DNA of 64,000 nt from Ciborinia camelliae. Its lineage: Eukaryota > Ascomycota > Leotiomycetes > Helotiales > Sclerotiniaceae. A model generated the notes under the pieces. The model was not told where the DNA came from, made no database searches, and saw nothing but the letters and a program-made list of their open reading frames with translations. The translations under genes and the position numbers were made by a program. The DNA lies in assembly GCA_025890175.1 (NCBI GenBank), contig JANPYM010000017.1, positions 170,659 through 234,658 of the forward strand, given 5' to 3'. The stretch's first letter is position 1. Each line of letters opens with the position of its first letter. Positions 12,026 to 23,536 of this stretch are shown piece by piece.

Positions 12026-14074
12026 GTGCTCGAGGTTTCAGAAATGGAAACGATTCAGGAGTATCAATACAGTCCTCTTCTCGAACCCGATGCATTCCGC
12101 ATCATCATAGTTCATCCCGCTGCGCTCATCAGCGAGCCATTGTCTTGCGACTTGATACATTCCACACTGTTCCATTACAATGAATCTATGATAGACCATT
12201 ATATCTCACTTTCTTACGTTTGGGGAGATGCGAATGATAAACGCACGATTATAGTCGATGAGAAACGACTGGCTATCACAGCAAATCTTGATTCGGCGTT
12301 GCGTCATTTGCGCAACCCTAACCATGATATAGCTATCTGGGCTGATGGGATATGCATCAAACAATCCGATGATCAAGAAAGAAATGGACAAGTTGGCTTA
12401 ATGGGCTTGATTTACCAAGTTGCGCGCCATGCCATCATTTTCCTTGGAGAGACTTCCTCAGAAACTGATGGCATCTTTGAACCACTTGATTTGTCAACAC
12501 CGGCTTCGACTGACCAGAGGAGAGGTGGATTTCTTTCGAATGTTAGAGACTCGTCCGGAAATGAAGCAACCCATATCCGAAATGAAGAAGATATCGAATC
12601 AAAGATTGAGAAACTAATTCATCACTTGCCAAATATTCCATGGTTTACAAGGGTATGGGTTCTCCAGGAGCTGGTTTTATCTGGTGATCCTTGGATACAG
12701 GTTGGAAGTCATCGTCTGAGATAGATCAACTTCACAAATCTAATTCTCAACAACGCCTCCCAAAACCAAGCTCTCGCTAGGTCTCCAGGTTACAAGCTTT
12801 TGTACGACATGCAAAAGATACGCAAGGACTTTATATTGAGTGAATCCACCGAACCACAAGCTATATGTGATTACTTGCTCCGAATCTTACATTCGAGACG
12901 TGGCCATGGCGTTCTGGATCCCCGTGACATGTTATACGCACATATGGGGTTGTTCAAACACGAAGTCGGCATTGCAGAAGTGGAAAGGCTTCTCGAAATC
13001 GATTATCGGAAGTCCATTGCCGATGTGTATACAGATCTGGCACTATACCTCTTGAATCGAAAATGTGATTTTGGATTTCTGGCACACGTAGAGGTTATGG
13101 AATTAGAGGCTCGGCGACCCGAATTGCCTTCATGGGTACCGGACTGGACCTCCTTCCATGTTTCTTCCGAGGCTCAATATTACCTTAAGAGAGGCCTCGG
13201 GCAGGTAAAAGACATGAGTTCAATTCATCTTAAGCTCGGTCAGCCCGCAGTATTAGGCTGCATTGGAACTAATTTGGACGTCATCAAAATCATCAAGGAC
13301 AGCGCCCCACCAATCGATGATGTTTTAGCATTATGCCAGAAGATCAAAGATTTAAGTCCTTTATATCTCAGTCGTTTCAGCAATTCACATATAAGCTGGA
13401 GAGAATTGTTTGAAGATGTATCTCTCATGGAAATGGACCTGAAAAAAGCATTTTGTATCCTTTACAACTATTTGTGTAGTTGGATTGGTGTTGACTATCT
13501 ACCCCACTCTGAGGCAGACTTCGGGCATAGAAGTTCTGCATTCACAAGACGAATGACACGGATTTGCAACGCGAGAAATTTCCGAAACTTGCCCCCCATA
13601 GAGGCATGTACAGATTGGTGGCACAGAAAGACCAACTTTGCGCATGATAACCCCGAGTCGCTTATGTTGCCACAGCTATTAGTGGCCTTGACTGACTGGT
13701 CCGGGGCTTTCTTTGCTGACAAGAAGGTTGCAGTCCTTCAGAATAATAAGCTTGCACTTGTCTCTTCTCAAGCACAAGTTGGGGATATCATCTGCCATCT
13801 GAATAATGACCTCGGGATGTATTTTGTATTGCGTTTGATTAATTCTGAAAGAACCTCAGCTCATCTCAATTCAACTTTGGTGGACTTTTTTACAACGAAT
13901 CAGGACACAGTCAGGAACCGCTATGTGAAATACACGCATAATGGGTGCCTAATTTCGATCGCCAAATTTCCAATTCCAGATCCGAGAGCATATCTGTGTT
14001 GTATCTCACAGAGCAGCGTCTTCGAGCAGGCTGGAAATTACCTAGGATTTGTAGTCACGGTGGCAATCGCGTAG
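12026..14074 (+). pseudogene. HET-domain (heterokaryon incompatibility) gene with one in-frame stop
   Basis: The frame opened at 12043 (or an upstream codon from 12026) stays open to 14074 except for one TAG at 12722-12724. That makes about 682 codons, the usual size for HET proteins. The N-terminal 230 residues contain HET landmarks: YISLSYVWGD, then WADGICIKQSD, then RVWVLQELVLS with VGSHRLR. In the family a Trp normally follows this last Arg, exactly where TAG stands, and the downstream frame continues with protein-like sequence to FVVTVAIA. HET proteins control self/non-self recognition and cell death after hyphal fusion. A 75-nt intron from 12714 to 12788 would remove the stop in frame, but its donor (GTCTGA) is poor and it would delete expected sequence. 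Confidence 0.8.
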
Positions 14075-15187
14075 TTCGCTCAGAGTTGAGGGAAAAGTTG
14101 GATATTTTCAGTAGCAACATGATATCAAATAGGCGCCGCAATCGGCATCGTATCATCACACTCGCGGAAGGCGAGCGAATACTCATAAAAACGCATACAT
14201 CAGAGGTCGAGCATTGTTAATATGTTGGCGGATGCATAGGCGATTTGGTCGATAAGGATTCCGTGACACATGGATTGTGGTGTGGTGCTCGAGGCTTGAG
14301 TTGCCGCTGTATATATTTTGCAATTTCGATGGAGAATCAATCCGATGGAGATCAATCCACAGATTTGAATGAAGAGGAATTGAGATACCTGCAATTGCTG
14401 GTCAAACCATTACCTAATAGAATTATAGCACTTGACTAATAAGAGGAGGGAGGTATGTAATTATTCCCTGCAATGACTAATCTCGCTAGACTTGGCTACT
14501 AATTAAATCCGATCATGGTTTATTACTGATCTATTGCCCTAGGAATTGAGATCTCTTGACTTTGAATATTAGTTTTGAGAATGGTATTATTGAAGTCTTA
14601 TTTTACGGTTTTATAGTTTATTGCGTATTATAATATTATTATTATTTCTGTATTTTATAAATTTTAAATGCTAAAATGTTGTGATAAATATTAAATACTA
14701 ATAAGTATAAAACTAATAATACTAATCAACTAATCAATCAACTAATCAACTAATCAATCTATCTATCAATCTATTAATCACCAAACACAAAACAAACACA
14801 AAACATCACCTCTCCAACATCTCTAATCAAATATCTATTACGCTAATACTAGCGTAACACTAGATAGCCGTATATAACATTCTTCTATAACATAATGACA
14901 ACTTCGTTCCTCTTACACTCTTCTAACGTACCAATATCAAATATCAAATTCCCCCCATATAATAAACCCACCACAATCTCAATCTCAATCTTTTCTCTTC
15001 TCCTTATTATTATTATTTTGATTAAAATAATATATTATACTCAACACAATAATTTAACACAATCCGAACTCTTTTTCTCACCGTAAAATTACTAATGTTT
15101 CTTCTTTCTTTAAACTATTTATTACTAGTAGTCGAGAGTTTTTCGGATTTTTTTGGATTTTTAGGCGGATAGAGATATGTAATATTG
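14075..15187. other. Very AT-rich intergenic stretch
   Basis: No gene is supported. The region is dominated by TA-rich tracts and CTAATCAA-type repeats around 14705-14770. Confidence 0.6.
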
Positions 15188-15410
15188 GAATGTGTTGGGA
15201 AAATCATGTGACCTACCGGTCACGTGATGGTTCGACTAGCATCGCGAACCTACTAGAACGCCTAGTGCGTCCTAGTACGTTCTAGTACAGCACTAGACCT
15301 CTATATAATCATCTACTCTAGCATAGCTTCATCAATCAGAGATTATCAACATACACACTATAGCCTAAAAGTACTTTACACTTTGAAACCACGTTGATAC
15401 CAACAGAATG
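15188..15410. mobile_element. Solo LTR with 5-bp target-site duplication
   Basis: The element spans 15193-15405 (213 bp). It begins TGTTGG and ends CCAACA, so it has the TG..CA ends typical of LTRs with a 6-bp terminal inverted repeat. It is flanked on both sides by the identical pentamer GAATG (15188-15192 and 15406-15410), the target duplication made by integrase. A TATA-like CTATATAA lies near 15300. No internal retrotransposon coding sequence or second LTR is adjacent, so it is best read as a solo LTR left by recombination. Whether the parent was Copia or Gypsy type cannot be told. Confidence 0.85.
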
Positions 15411-15430
15411 TTTGAATTATTTGGAATATT

Positions 15431-15502
15431 TGTAAAAAGTTGTGAGAAGTTGTGAGAAGTTGTGAGAAGTTGTAAGAAGTTGTAAGAAGTTGTAAGAAGT
15501 TG
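15431..15502. repeat. 10-bp tandem repeat, about seven copies
   Basis: The decamer TGTGAGAAGT/TGTAAGAAGT is repeated in a clean array just beyond the solo LTR. Three GTGAG-type copies are followed by three GTAAG-type copies. Confidence 0.9.
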
Positions 15503-16280
15503 AAATCTGAGTGATGAATGATAAGTGATGAGTTACTGGGAATTGATCGCTTTGACGAGGATATGATATATATAGAGTATCCTTTTAAGAAAACAATTCT
15601 TTATAGTCTCATCGCATAAATGCTACAGTATTTCCCCGTGCCCAAGTTTCATGTATTCGGATTTCAGGGCATAAAAAGAAGCTCCCAGTCCCAGCTTCGA
15701 TAAATCATCTCTCTATTACTAGTATGCTTAATCGTATATTCCAAAAACCTTCGACAAAGATATCTCTTGACTTTTATCTTAAAGATTTGATGTTCAAATA
15801 TGTGGAAGATTAGACGATATGCAAAGCTACTAGTTAAAATGCTTGGAAGTGGCATCCGAAACGTAGTTCTAGGCTATAATGGCTATATTTATATACTGGA
15901 ACTTCGGTGGTATAGTGCTGTGGACTTAAGGATATATATCTATGCGGATAGATTATGGTGGAATATGGTGGATAATAAACTTTATGGTTAAATTTAGATG
16001 GAATGAGGCGGAATCTGGAGGGATTTTGCTGCCGGTGGTCACTTTTGTTCGTGATAGAAAGCTAGGGAATGGTTTTTTTTTGTCATTTCTAGTATGCTGA
16101 GTGGGCTTCAATTGTTGCGGGGTGCCATAGCGGAGGCTTATATCAAAGTAGAAAATCATTTGAAGACTCTCAATTCCGATTCAAGCCCGAGAAGCAATTT
16201 TTGGTGTTGCATTTCATCGGTGTTGTAATTGAGCAATATATGATATACCCATGTATTTATATGTTAATTTTACCTACTAC
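15503..16280. other. Intergenic, nothing recognised
   Basis: Only short overlapping open frames on both strands; none has a convincing start or homologous look. Confidence 0.5.
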
Positions 16281-17452
16281 CTAACTATTCAACCAACTTC
16301 TCCCTTTCCCTCTCGCCTCAGTAATCCCTCTTCCATCCTCATAATCGGCACCTCCAAACACTAGTCTCCCATGACCAAACTCTTTGCTAATGGTAGGCGC
16401 CGGACTACTAATTCTTTCTTCCAACTCCAGCATCTCAGTCTCCAACATCTTGTCACGCTTGATGGAAATATCGGTTTGGATGCCAATTTTCAACGCGATG
16501 TGGTGTTTGGGTGGGAGAACGTTGGAGGGCAGAACGGCTATTTTGGCGATGAGCTCGGCCATGGACATTTCGATGTTGAGTTTGACGAGATAGGCGAGAG
16601 GGTGGAATTGCATGTATCTGGATGAGGTGTCAATTATTTTTGTGCTTGGAGAATAGGTTATGGAGGGGAGGAGAATTCGGCTGTGGAAGATGACATACAC
16701 GAAAGAATTATCCAAACTCATCATCCCAATAATCAATACATCCATACTCAAGGAAAATGCCACCAGCACCGCATTAAACTTGATCAACGCCTTATACTTC
16801 TGCATACCATTGCCTACTAGTTGCCGGTGTACCGTCCTCATGAAGTAATAATTCAACATCGCATCGACCAACAGATAAATAGCTTTCTCGCAGCGATCCC
16901 AGATATCGTTGAGCCAAATGTATCTCTCGGAGATTTGCAGTCGGGCGGGTATCCAGATGCAATAAACGGAGATGTTGACGAGTGTTATGAGCACTGCGAC
17001 GAAGATTTTGAGATGAACGGCTCTGCGTTTGGCGGCGAAGAGGATGCTGATTCGGTTTACGATTATTTGCAGGAGAAATTGGACTTGCAGCGCCCAGAGA
17101 GTAAGGATACAGAAGAAAAATGCGAAGCTATATCATGTTAGACCGAAAAAGGAGATAAATTTCTTAAATCTTGCGCTACATACCTGGAGGGAATGATATG
17201 ATTATACAAATGAAGCCAGCAGATGAATGCAAAGACCATGCATACAAGAATTTCAGCCCATATCATTACCACATAAGGAGTGTGAATACGCGTGATGCCA
17301 TAGCGTTGTTCAACCCGTCTCGTCTGCTTGTATGCCTTCCATATTGTTAACCATCCAAAGCCGAGGGTCCATCCAAATGCAATCGATGCAATGGCCAAAT
17401 CGGAAGACGAGGTCGGTTTTGATACATAGTTGGATGGCAATAATGTGAGCAT
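16281..17452 (-). CDS. Multi-pass integral membrane protein, fungal, unknown function
   Basis: Exons 17452-17184, 17127-16699 and 16617-16281 (introns 56 and 81 nt) join in frame to give 344 residues. The second intron must be removed because reading through it interrupts the otherwise smooth NSFVYMQFHPLAYLVKLNIE stretch. About seven hydrophobic segments fill the first 250 residues, beginning after a short extracellular N-terminus. The C-terminal 80 residues are hydrophilic with acidic and Ser-rich parts. The layout is that of the large fungal set of seven-span membrane proteins of rhodopsin/PTH11-like style. I see no CFEM domain and cannot name ligand or function. Confidence 0.8.
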
Positions 17453-20400
17453 AGTAATGGTTGATATTGCAAAGCCTTCACCGATGTGCGATCATCGCTC
17501 GGTGGGGCCCAAGAAAATAATGAAATCGAATGAATGAATGGCTAAGAAAATAACATGAAATAACGCGGGGGAACCACAGATAATGATGGTCATATAATAG
17601 GCTGATTGGAGGCTAACGATCGTTGTTTGAAATATAAGGCTTAGGGCTTGGTGCTTCCGGATGGAATGCAAATGTCTCGTTAGATCTATCCAGATATCGG
17701 AAAATACCCAACAAACACACTGTTTGCTATCAGGAATTACATAGTGTTTCGTTTCTGGGTGTATCCATACACAACGTGAAGATGTTTTGAAACAAGCGTT
17801 ACAGATTAAGCGACAATCTGAACCTAGACCCCCTTTGGAGATAATTTCTGGCCCTTCTAGTAATACATTTTCAATGCAAAACGGCTCATGCCATTAAATC
17901 CCCTTTATAAGAATTGCATTCAAAATATGAAGGTCCCCAACTTTACGTATATTCCTATGCTATGTCGGAAAAAAGCAGGAATTTGAGTCGGGAATACTCC
18001 AAAATGGTTGAGTTCATTCGGATAGATAATAGATATATGCAAATACAAAACGAAATCACACGCAGTATTGCACGATAGAGATAGGTTCTGGGATTTAATA
18101 TAAGCACAGTTTGGAATGTCTTCATCTTTGGAGATAAAAAAAGTATTCTTGTACCAATGTTTGCTGTGGCAGCATTTATCAAAACTTTCAAAGTCCCCCG
18201 GCTTTTCCGGCCAGAATGTTTACAAAATTGTTCTTGCCAGAAAGCCTGTCTTTCAGGTAAACAAACGTTTGCAAGAGTCAGAAAGTTCAAGGATATTTCC
18301 CGATATCCCCGCAAAAATCCCCATTAAATCCCCGGCGGGAGATCTACAAACGGGGAAATCCTTCCCTATAAATGGGTACTACCCGAAGTCGTGGAAATAA
18401 AAGTGCACACGTCAAAGAGAGAGTAAGAGTAACGCAATCAAAACAATGAAATTGACAGGCAATCTGGTGCCAAAGGCTGAAAGACCGTCGAGATGTTTTG
18501 GGAACAGCATCTTGCAATTTGCATGTTTCAATGTTATCGTAGTGCTAACGCGCGTGGTGATGTCGGAGGTGGGTTTCTCCTATAAGCATAAGTGTAAATG
18601 CTTGTTTGCATTGAAAGAACTTTGTAGCCATATGCCTAGCTTATGCTTCAAGAAAGTTTATAACCTCCCAAGCAACAGAGCTTGGGCAGAAATAGGATTG
18701 GTGTACAACTAAGTATTTTTCTCAGACTAGGCCATGATCTCTCCAATTAAAACCATGGCAAGAATTTCACACAATGCTAAAACTCTCCCAAACTTTTGGT
18801 TTTAAAGATGCGAGGTGAGAAAGTACGGTATATCGATCGAAAACGTGAAAACTGGAATTTGTTTCATCTGTGAAACTGAAATATTAGTGAGCGACCCTTC
18901 AAAAGGGAATTTTACCGAGCCATTTATCGAATGAGGGTAGTAAGTACCTAATTCCAGCACAGATCTGGTGGGGGAGCCTGAAGGTCTGTGAGAATAAAAG
19001 CCGGGTGTACGAAACGTCATGCTCTGTGGAAAACGCAAGCATGATGCTGCTCACAAAATTATGCGGATATTGATTCAAGTTGCAAGTTTATCATCATATA
19101 TCACCATTATGACCACCAGGATAACATACTTGGATAAGCATGTTTTTGTTCGATTATAATTTGTTGTTATCTCCCGTCAATTCCAACTGATGCGCACAGG
19201 CGAACTAGTCGAACTCAGCTAGGGGCAGCCGAAGTAGTCTAGCCACCATGCTACTCGTGCGGCCGGGGAGTATGAAGATATTAGCACTAAGTGGCCAATA
19301 GATTCACCTTCCATTTGATGGTATTTTAAAATTATTCCACTTTTCTCTACTTCGGTGATTTCACTAGATAATAATCTTCAGGTTTAGCTAGTGTCCCCTT
19401 TTCGTACTTTATGGCAACAAGCGGCACGAGTACCGGATGGTTGGTAGCGCATGCTCCGCAATATATAATCTTCCAAGACACCTCGAACTTTTCATGCCGA
19501 GTATATTGAAAATGAATGACACAGTTGACCAGGTGGTTATTGACATATTATATGCAAATTGAAGCATATTTTAAAAGGACTCGATTTTTTACCAATCAAG
19601 ATTGCCGAATGCGGTATTTGGCCTCCTACATAGGTAATTAGTGGATGGGTAATATCCAGGTACTAGGAGACCTTGGGGAGCTGACAGTTGAGGCGAGAAC
19701 TTCTTTGAACTGGGGCATTCTGGGCAATATCGTTGGCAACGACACAGGTTTGGTCAAACTGTGACTACAGTAGCCCTCTTTGGGGAGCTGATGCCACGAT
19801 ATTCCCCCAGTAGTGGAGGCCATTAAAGCAGCACATTTTCCCCGAAAATACCGTTCACTAATCTGGGGTGTGTTTATTCAGTATCCAGTCAAAACCTGGA
19901 CAGCCAATCGCCGAATTTTCCACAAAGTTTAAACAACCAGATAAAAGCTACTACGGATGGTATTTGGATATTTTGATGCGAATGAGGGATTAATGATATA
20001 GCACTCATTTGGCTCGCGTGGATACTTATCAAAGCAAGCTGAAAGGGATTTCTGTGGACGCACTTCTACCGGTGCCGTACTCAACAACGGGAATATATAT
20101 AGGTACCTCGAAGTTGCAGCTAGAAACCATTCTTTCCTCTTCATCAATGGGGACTCTAAGCCATTACTCTAGGGAGGTGAGTGGGTTCGCACTGGAGTTG
20201 CTAATGGTAGGAGTGACAAGTCGTTACTCCAACTGAAGGGTATTCGAGCCAAATTGAGACATTTGGCTCTTTAGCTCTAGAATTGCGACACCTATGGCTT
20301 GATATAGCATAACCTCTTGAAACTTTTCTTCTTACTTTTGCTGTCATCATACAATTAAACACCAATTATCTCCAAAAATCAATTTCCTCCGAGGTAGAAT

Positions 20401-20494
20401 ATGGGATCCACACATTGCATATTTAGGTAGAGTAAGAACACTCTTGAAAATGGCAAGTGGTATGTATATAAAGATATGCCATTATATTTTTCAT
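17453..20494. other. Long intergenic region
   Basis: About 3 kb without a supported gene. A short frame at 18446-18712 (88 residues) follows a TATA-like CTATAAAT near 18364 and an AAAACAATGA start context. It has no recognisable domain or clear signal peptide and is left uncalled. Other frames are short and scattered. Confidence 0.45.
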
Positions 20495-21807
20495 CTACCA
20501 AACCAGTCTATTCTGACCAAATCTAGTCAATAACGGGAAATACACGGTGGAAGGAAATACATCCACATTCAACATCCCAACTCCATTCTCTATGAGAACT
20601 CCCCAAACATAATCTCTAAAAGTTACAGGCCAGGAAGGAGTGTCCCAGTATCTAGATTTCAGGCCCTTCTCACTTGCCGCACTAATCTGCGCGCTGATCT
20701 TATCCAACTGTGTTGAACTGAACCTCCACAACCATTGTTTACCAATGACCTTGGACAGTGAGACACTCGCATAGTAAGAGTTCGTCTGGTCATAAATCGA
20801 ATTTGTAATATCATCCAGAGGGGCATCGTAAAATATGTCGCGGTAGGTATTATTGGAACGTATGAGGTTGAAAGGGGCATTTCCGGAAGCAACGACGATG
20901 ATTGGGGACCAAGTGATCCCAGTTAGGTTAGTCCAGTGGGTAAGCCAGTTTCTTGCTCGAAGATCCTCAAGTTCGCGATTCACATAAGGCCACAGTTCAG
21001 TACCGTCGGATTTAAAATCCAGGAAAAGGGTGAACGTAGTATTTGGGCTCGATTGAAAGATACCATGGCCGTCCTTACTGCCTGAATTGCTGGAGCGATT
21101 ATTCAGGTTTCCGAGAATGGTAATCAAAGGTCCAGTATACAAACTTTGGAGTGTGCGGTCTTGTGTGAGGCTGCTTGATGAATGACCTACTAGTAGGTCT
21201 TCACTTCCCGCTTTCGTCGGAAGATATATGTCTGCTTCTACGCTCATGCACCCAGCTGCTAGAGCTTCGAAAAGAGGAACGGTACGCCAATAGTCATTAT
21301 GAGAATGACATGGCAGTGGAGTAATTCCTTGGGTAAAGTCCGAGTCCCATGGAGAAAGTAAACGCAGAGAATCTTTTGGTGTATGCCAATTCCTTACCAA
21401 AGAGCTCACTTTGTTCGTCGGAGCTTTTGGTGTATGGCGGCGAGGCAAGGTAAGGGCTAATAATAACCACAGGCTATGAAAATTACTTTTAGTGTTTGCA
21501 GTGCCAAAAACCAGCAAATATCAAGCGAGAATACTCACAGTGTAGCAATGACTCCAAGAAGCAGCAGAACAGGAAAGACGCGAAACCATCGCCTTCCAAT
21601 ATCTCTCTTCTCATGATCATGACTTATGTTTCGATCCCCGTAGAGCTTAAGTAAACCTTTCCAGCTACCGGAGCTACGGTGATGGCTCACACTGACTTCC
21701 GATGAAAAGGATGAGCGCTCTTCATATTCTCCTAGTGGAACTCATTAGCATTCGATTATCATTATGCTTCCATAATTGTACATACCATGCTGAGAGTTTA
21801 TCATCAT
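20495..21807 (-). CDS. AIM6: AIM6-like protein, PLC-like phosphodiesterase fold
   Basis: Exons 21807-21786, 21731-21539 and 21473-20495 (introns 54 and 65 nt) give 397 residues. The tiny first exon encodes MMINSQH and supplies the start; without it exon 2 has no usable ATG. A cytosolic N-terminus of about 50 residues is followed by one strong membrane anchor spanning the exon 2/3 junction. The catalytic-type core follows: CHSHNDYWRTVPLFEAL and then MSVEADIYL, the signature shared by the AIM6 family and glycerophosphodiester phosphodiesterase-like TIM barrels. LFLDFKSDG and VVASGN strands follow. In yeast, AIM6 is known only from mitochondrial inheritance screens, and its substrate is unknown. 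Confidence 0.88.
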
Positions 21808-23058
21808 TGGGTACTGCAAAACATCAACATAAAGAGGTAGTGGGATTCATACAGCACGGAGGGTTGTACAAAAGAGCGCCAGAAATATGATGAGGTTTAT
21901 CATATAAAGAATTAGTTTAAGTGATGTCCATGATATTTACGTGAAGAGTGAGAGAAATTTTGCCTTTTTTTTTTGTTCAAATTTGCCCAAATTTAGAACT
22001 GTTTCATTTCACCATTTGTGCCTCTTAATAATTGTAACTCAAAATACACCTTCTAGGAATATGCATTTCGTAAGGTTTCTGTAGGAACGATCCTCTCATT
22101 TTCATCAGCAGCAGCAAAGACTTGGCAAGTATAAGCTTAGTTATAAGGCTTTTGGGAAGACATCAGAGTTTGTTTATGAAGTACAAAGGCTCAATATTGA
22201 CCCCAATGGCTCACTCTGAAACAAAACATAAGCTTACAAAAATATAAGCTTACCAGCGGTGCATACCTTATTTATTGGGAAATTTAGGCGACATTTAAGG
22301 GTGAGACGAGCTCCTTGTATGACTTGTTGGCGTGAAATGTGCCTTGCGACACAAGTCTTACTCGGTTTCTATCTGAATCACCCCAGTTGAACATTGCCGC
22401 CTCCACACAGCTTTGTACGCCCTCGTTTTCGGCCAACAATGCCGTGGTGCGGCGCTTACCCCGTTGTACACACTTGGCATCGGTTAACAGTCGTTTTAGT
22501 AATTTAACGGCAATCATAAGTGCATAGCCGGACGTTCAAGTCTTGGGTAAGATTAAGCCTTCAGATTGTATGTATGGTTGTCATTGGAACTCTAAATATG
22601 GGTGTTTTGAATGGCTGCATGAGAGTTTGAATATTATTTGGATAACCTTGGGAGAAATGTAACATGGTCTAGAAGGTGCCATTAGATAAGTGGCTGGTAA
22701 ATTTACTTCTGTACGCCTTGGATTTGGGTTCCTTCAATTTAAGTGTATAGATAGTTTCAACTAGTCGAGCCTTGAGATTCATCACATGTGTTGTAGAAGA
22801 GTAAAATCGAGTGTTAAACTCAAATCCATTTCAAAGTAAGATGGTCGAAAACGAAGTGAATGAAGCCGAACAAGTACAAAAAGAAAAGATAAGAAAAGAA
22901 AAACCAATACAAAAACCACATACCCCAACCACTTCACAAAAAGAAACCCCATATCCCCTACTTCATCGATTTTCATCTCCACCCGCCCCTGACACCCCTA
23001 CAACTAAACGAAATCAAAGTGAGTCCTGTCTATGGCCCCAAAAGCGTGCTGTGAAGGT
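21808..23058. other. Intergenic
   Basis: No gene is supported. A Lys/Glu/Pro-rich frame starting at 22841 and ending in a GTGAGT donor-like site near 23019 could be a first exon, but no second exon was found and it overlaps the expected 3' UTR of the next gene. Confidence 0.4.
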
Positions 23059-23536
23059 TTAAGCCTCCCACTCCATGGCAACATCTCTTTCAACAACGTC
23101 TCCATCAGTCTCCTCTCCGTCAATCTCGAGTCCTTCAATCGCGTCTCTCTTGCCAGTTCCAGTGCAATAATCATCCTTCTTATCACCACCGACGCAACCA
23201 GCGGCACAGAATTGAAGAAACTTGATATCTCCATGTTCAATACAACCCCAGAGCGACTGCTTTACGTAAATGTCCGATGTGGGGAGGCTGTTCGCAAGTA
23301 GGTTGGTTTGAATCTTGGTGATGTAATCGCCTGTATACCGAATTGTTAATGTAAGTATTCTCATATTTTTGGGACTCAAGATAATCCATCTGGTGATGGA
23401 TATTGATAGGGATTGTCTAACCTCTTTTGAGGAGGTAAGTACCACAGTAGATACCACCATTTTTGCAGCTCTTAGCAGCAACTAGGCCGGAGAATGCAGA
23501 GACAACGGCAAGGGCGATCATTGATATGCGAACCAT
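23059..23536 (-). CDS. Small secreted cysteine-rich protein
   Basis: Exons 23536-23422 and 23330-23059 (intron 91 nt) encode 128 residues. The start is followed by a textbook signal peptide (MVRISMIALAVVSAFSGLVAA). The mature protein has six cysteines: CKNGGIYC near its N-terminus, then one each in WGC, FC and AGC, then YC, enough for three disulfides. The last 35 residues are strongly acidic without cysteine. Short fungal secreted proteins opening with a C-x-x-G-x-x-Y-C-G pattern are common among candidate effectors. I infer an extracellular role but cannot name a function. Confidence 0.82.

Noticed and set aside
12714..12788. Intron that would remove the HET stop codon
   Set aside because: The length preserves frame, but the donor GTCTGA is weak and the removed part fits the family pattern. 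Kept as an alternative only.
18446..18712. 88-codon frame behind a TATA-like element
   Set aside because: Good start context but no signal peptide, domain or coding signature; left unannotated.
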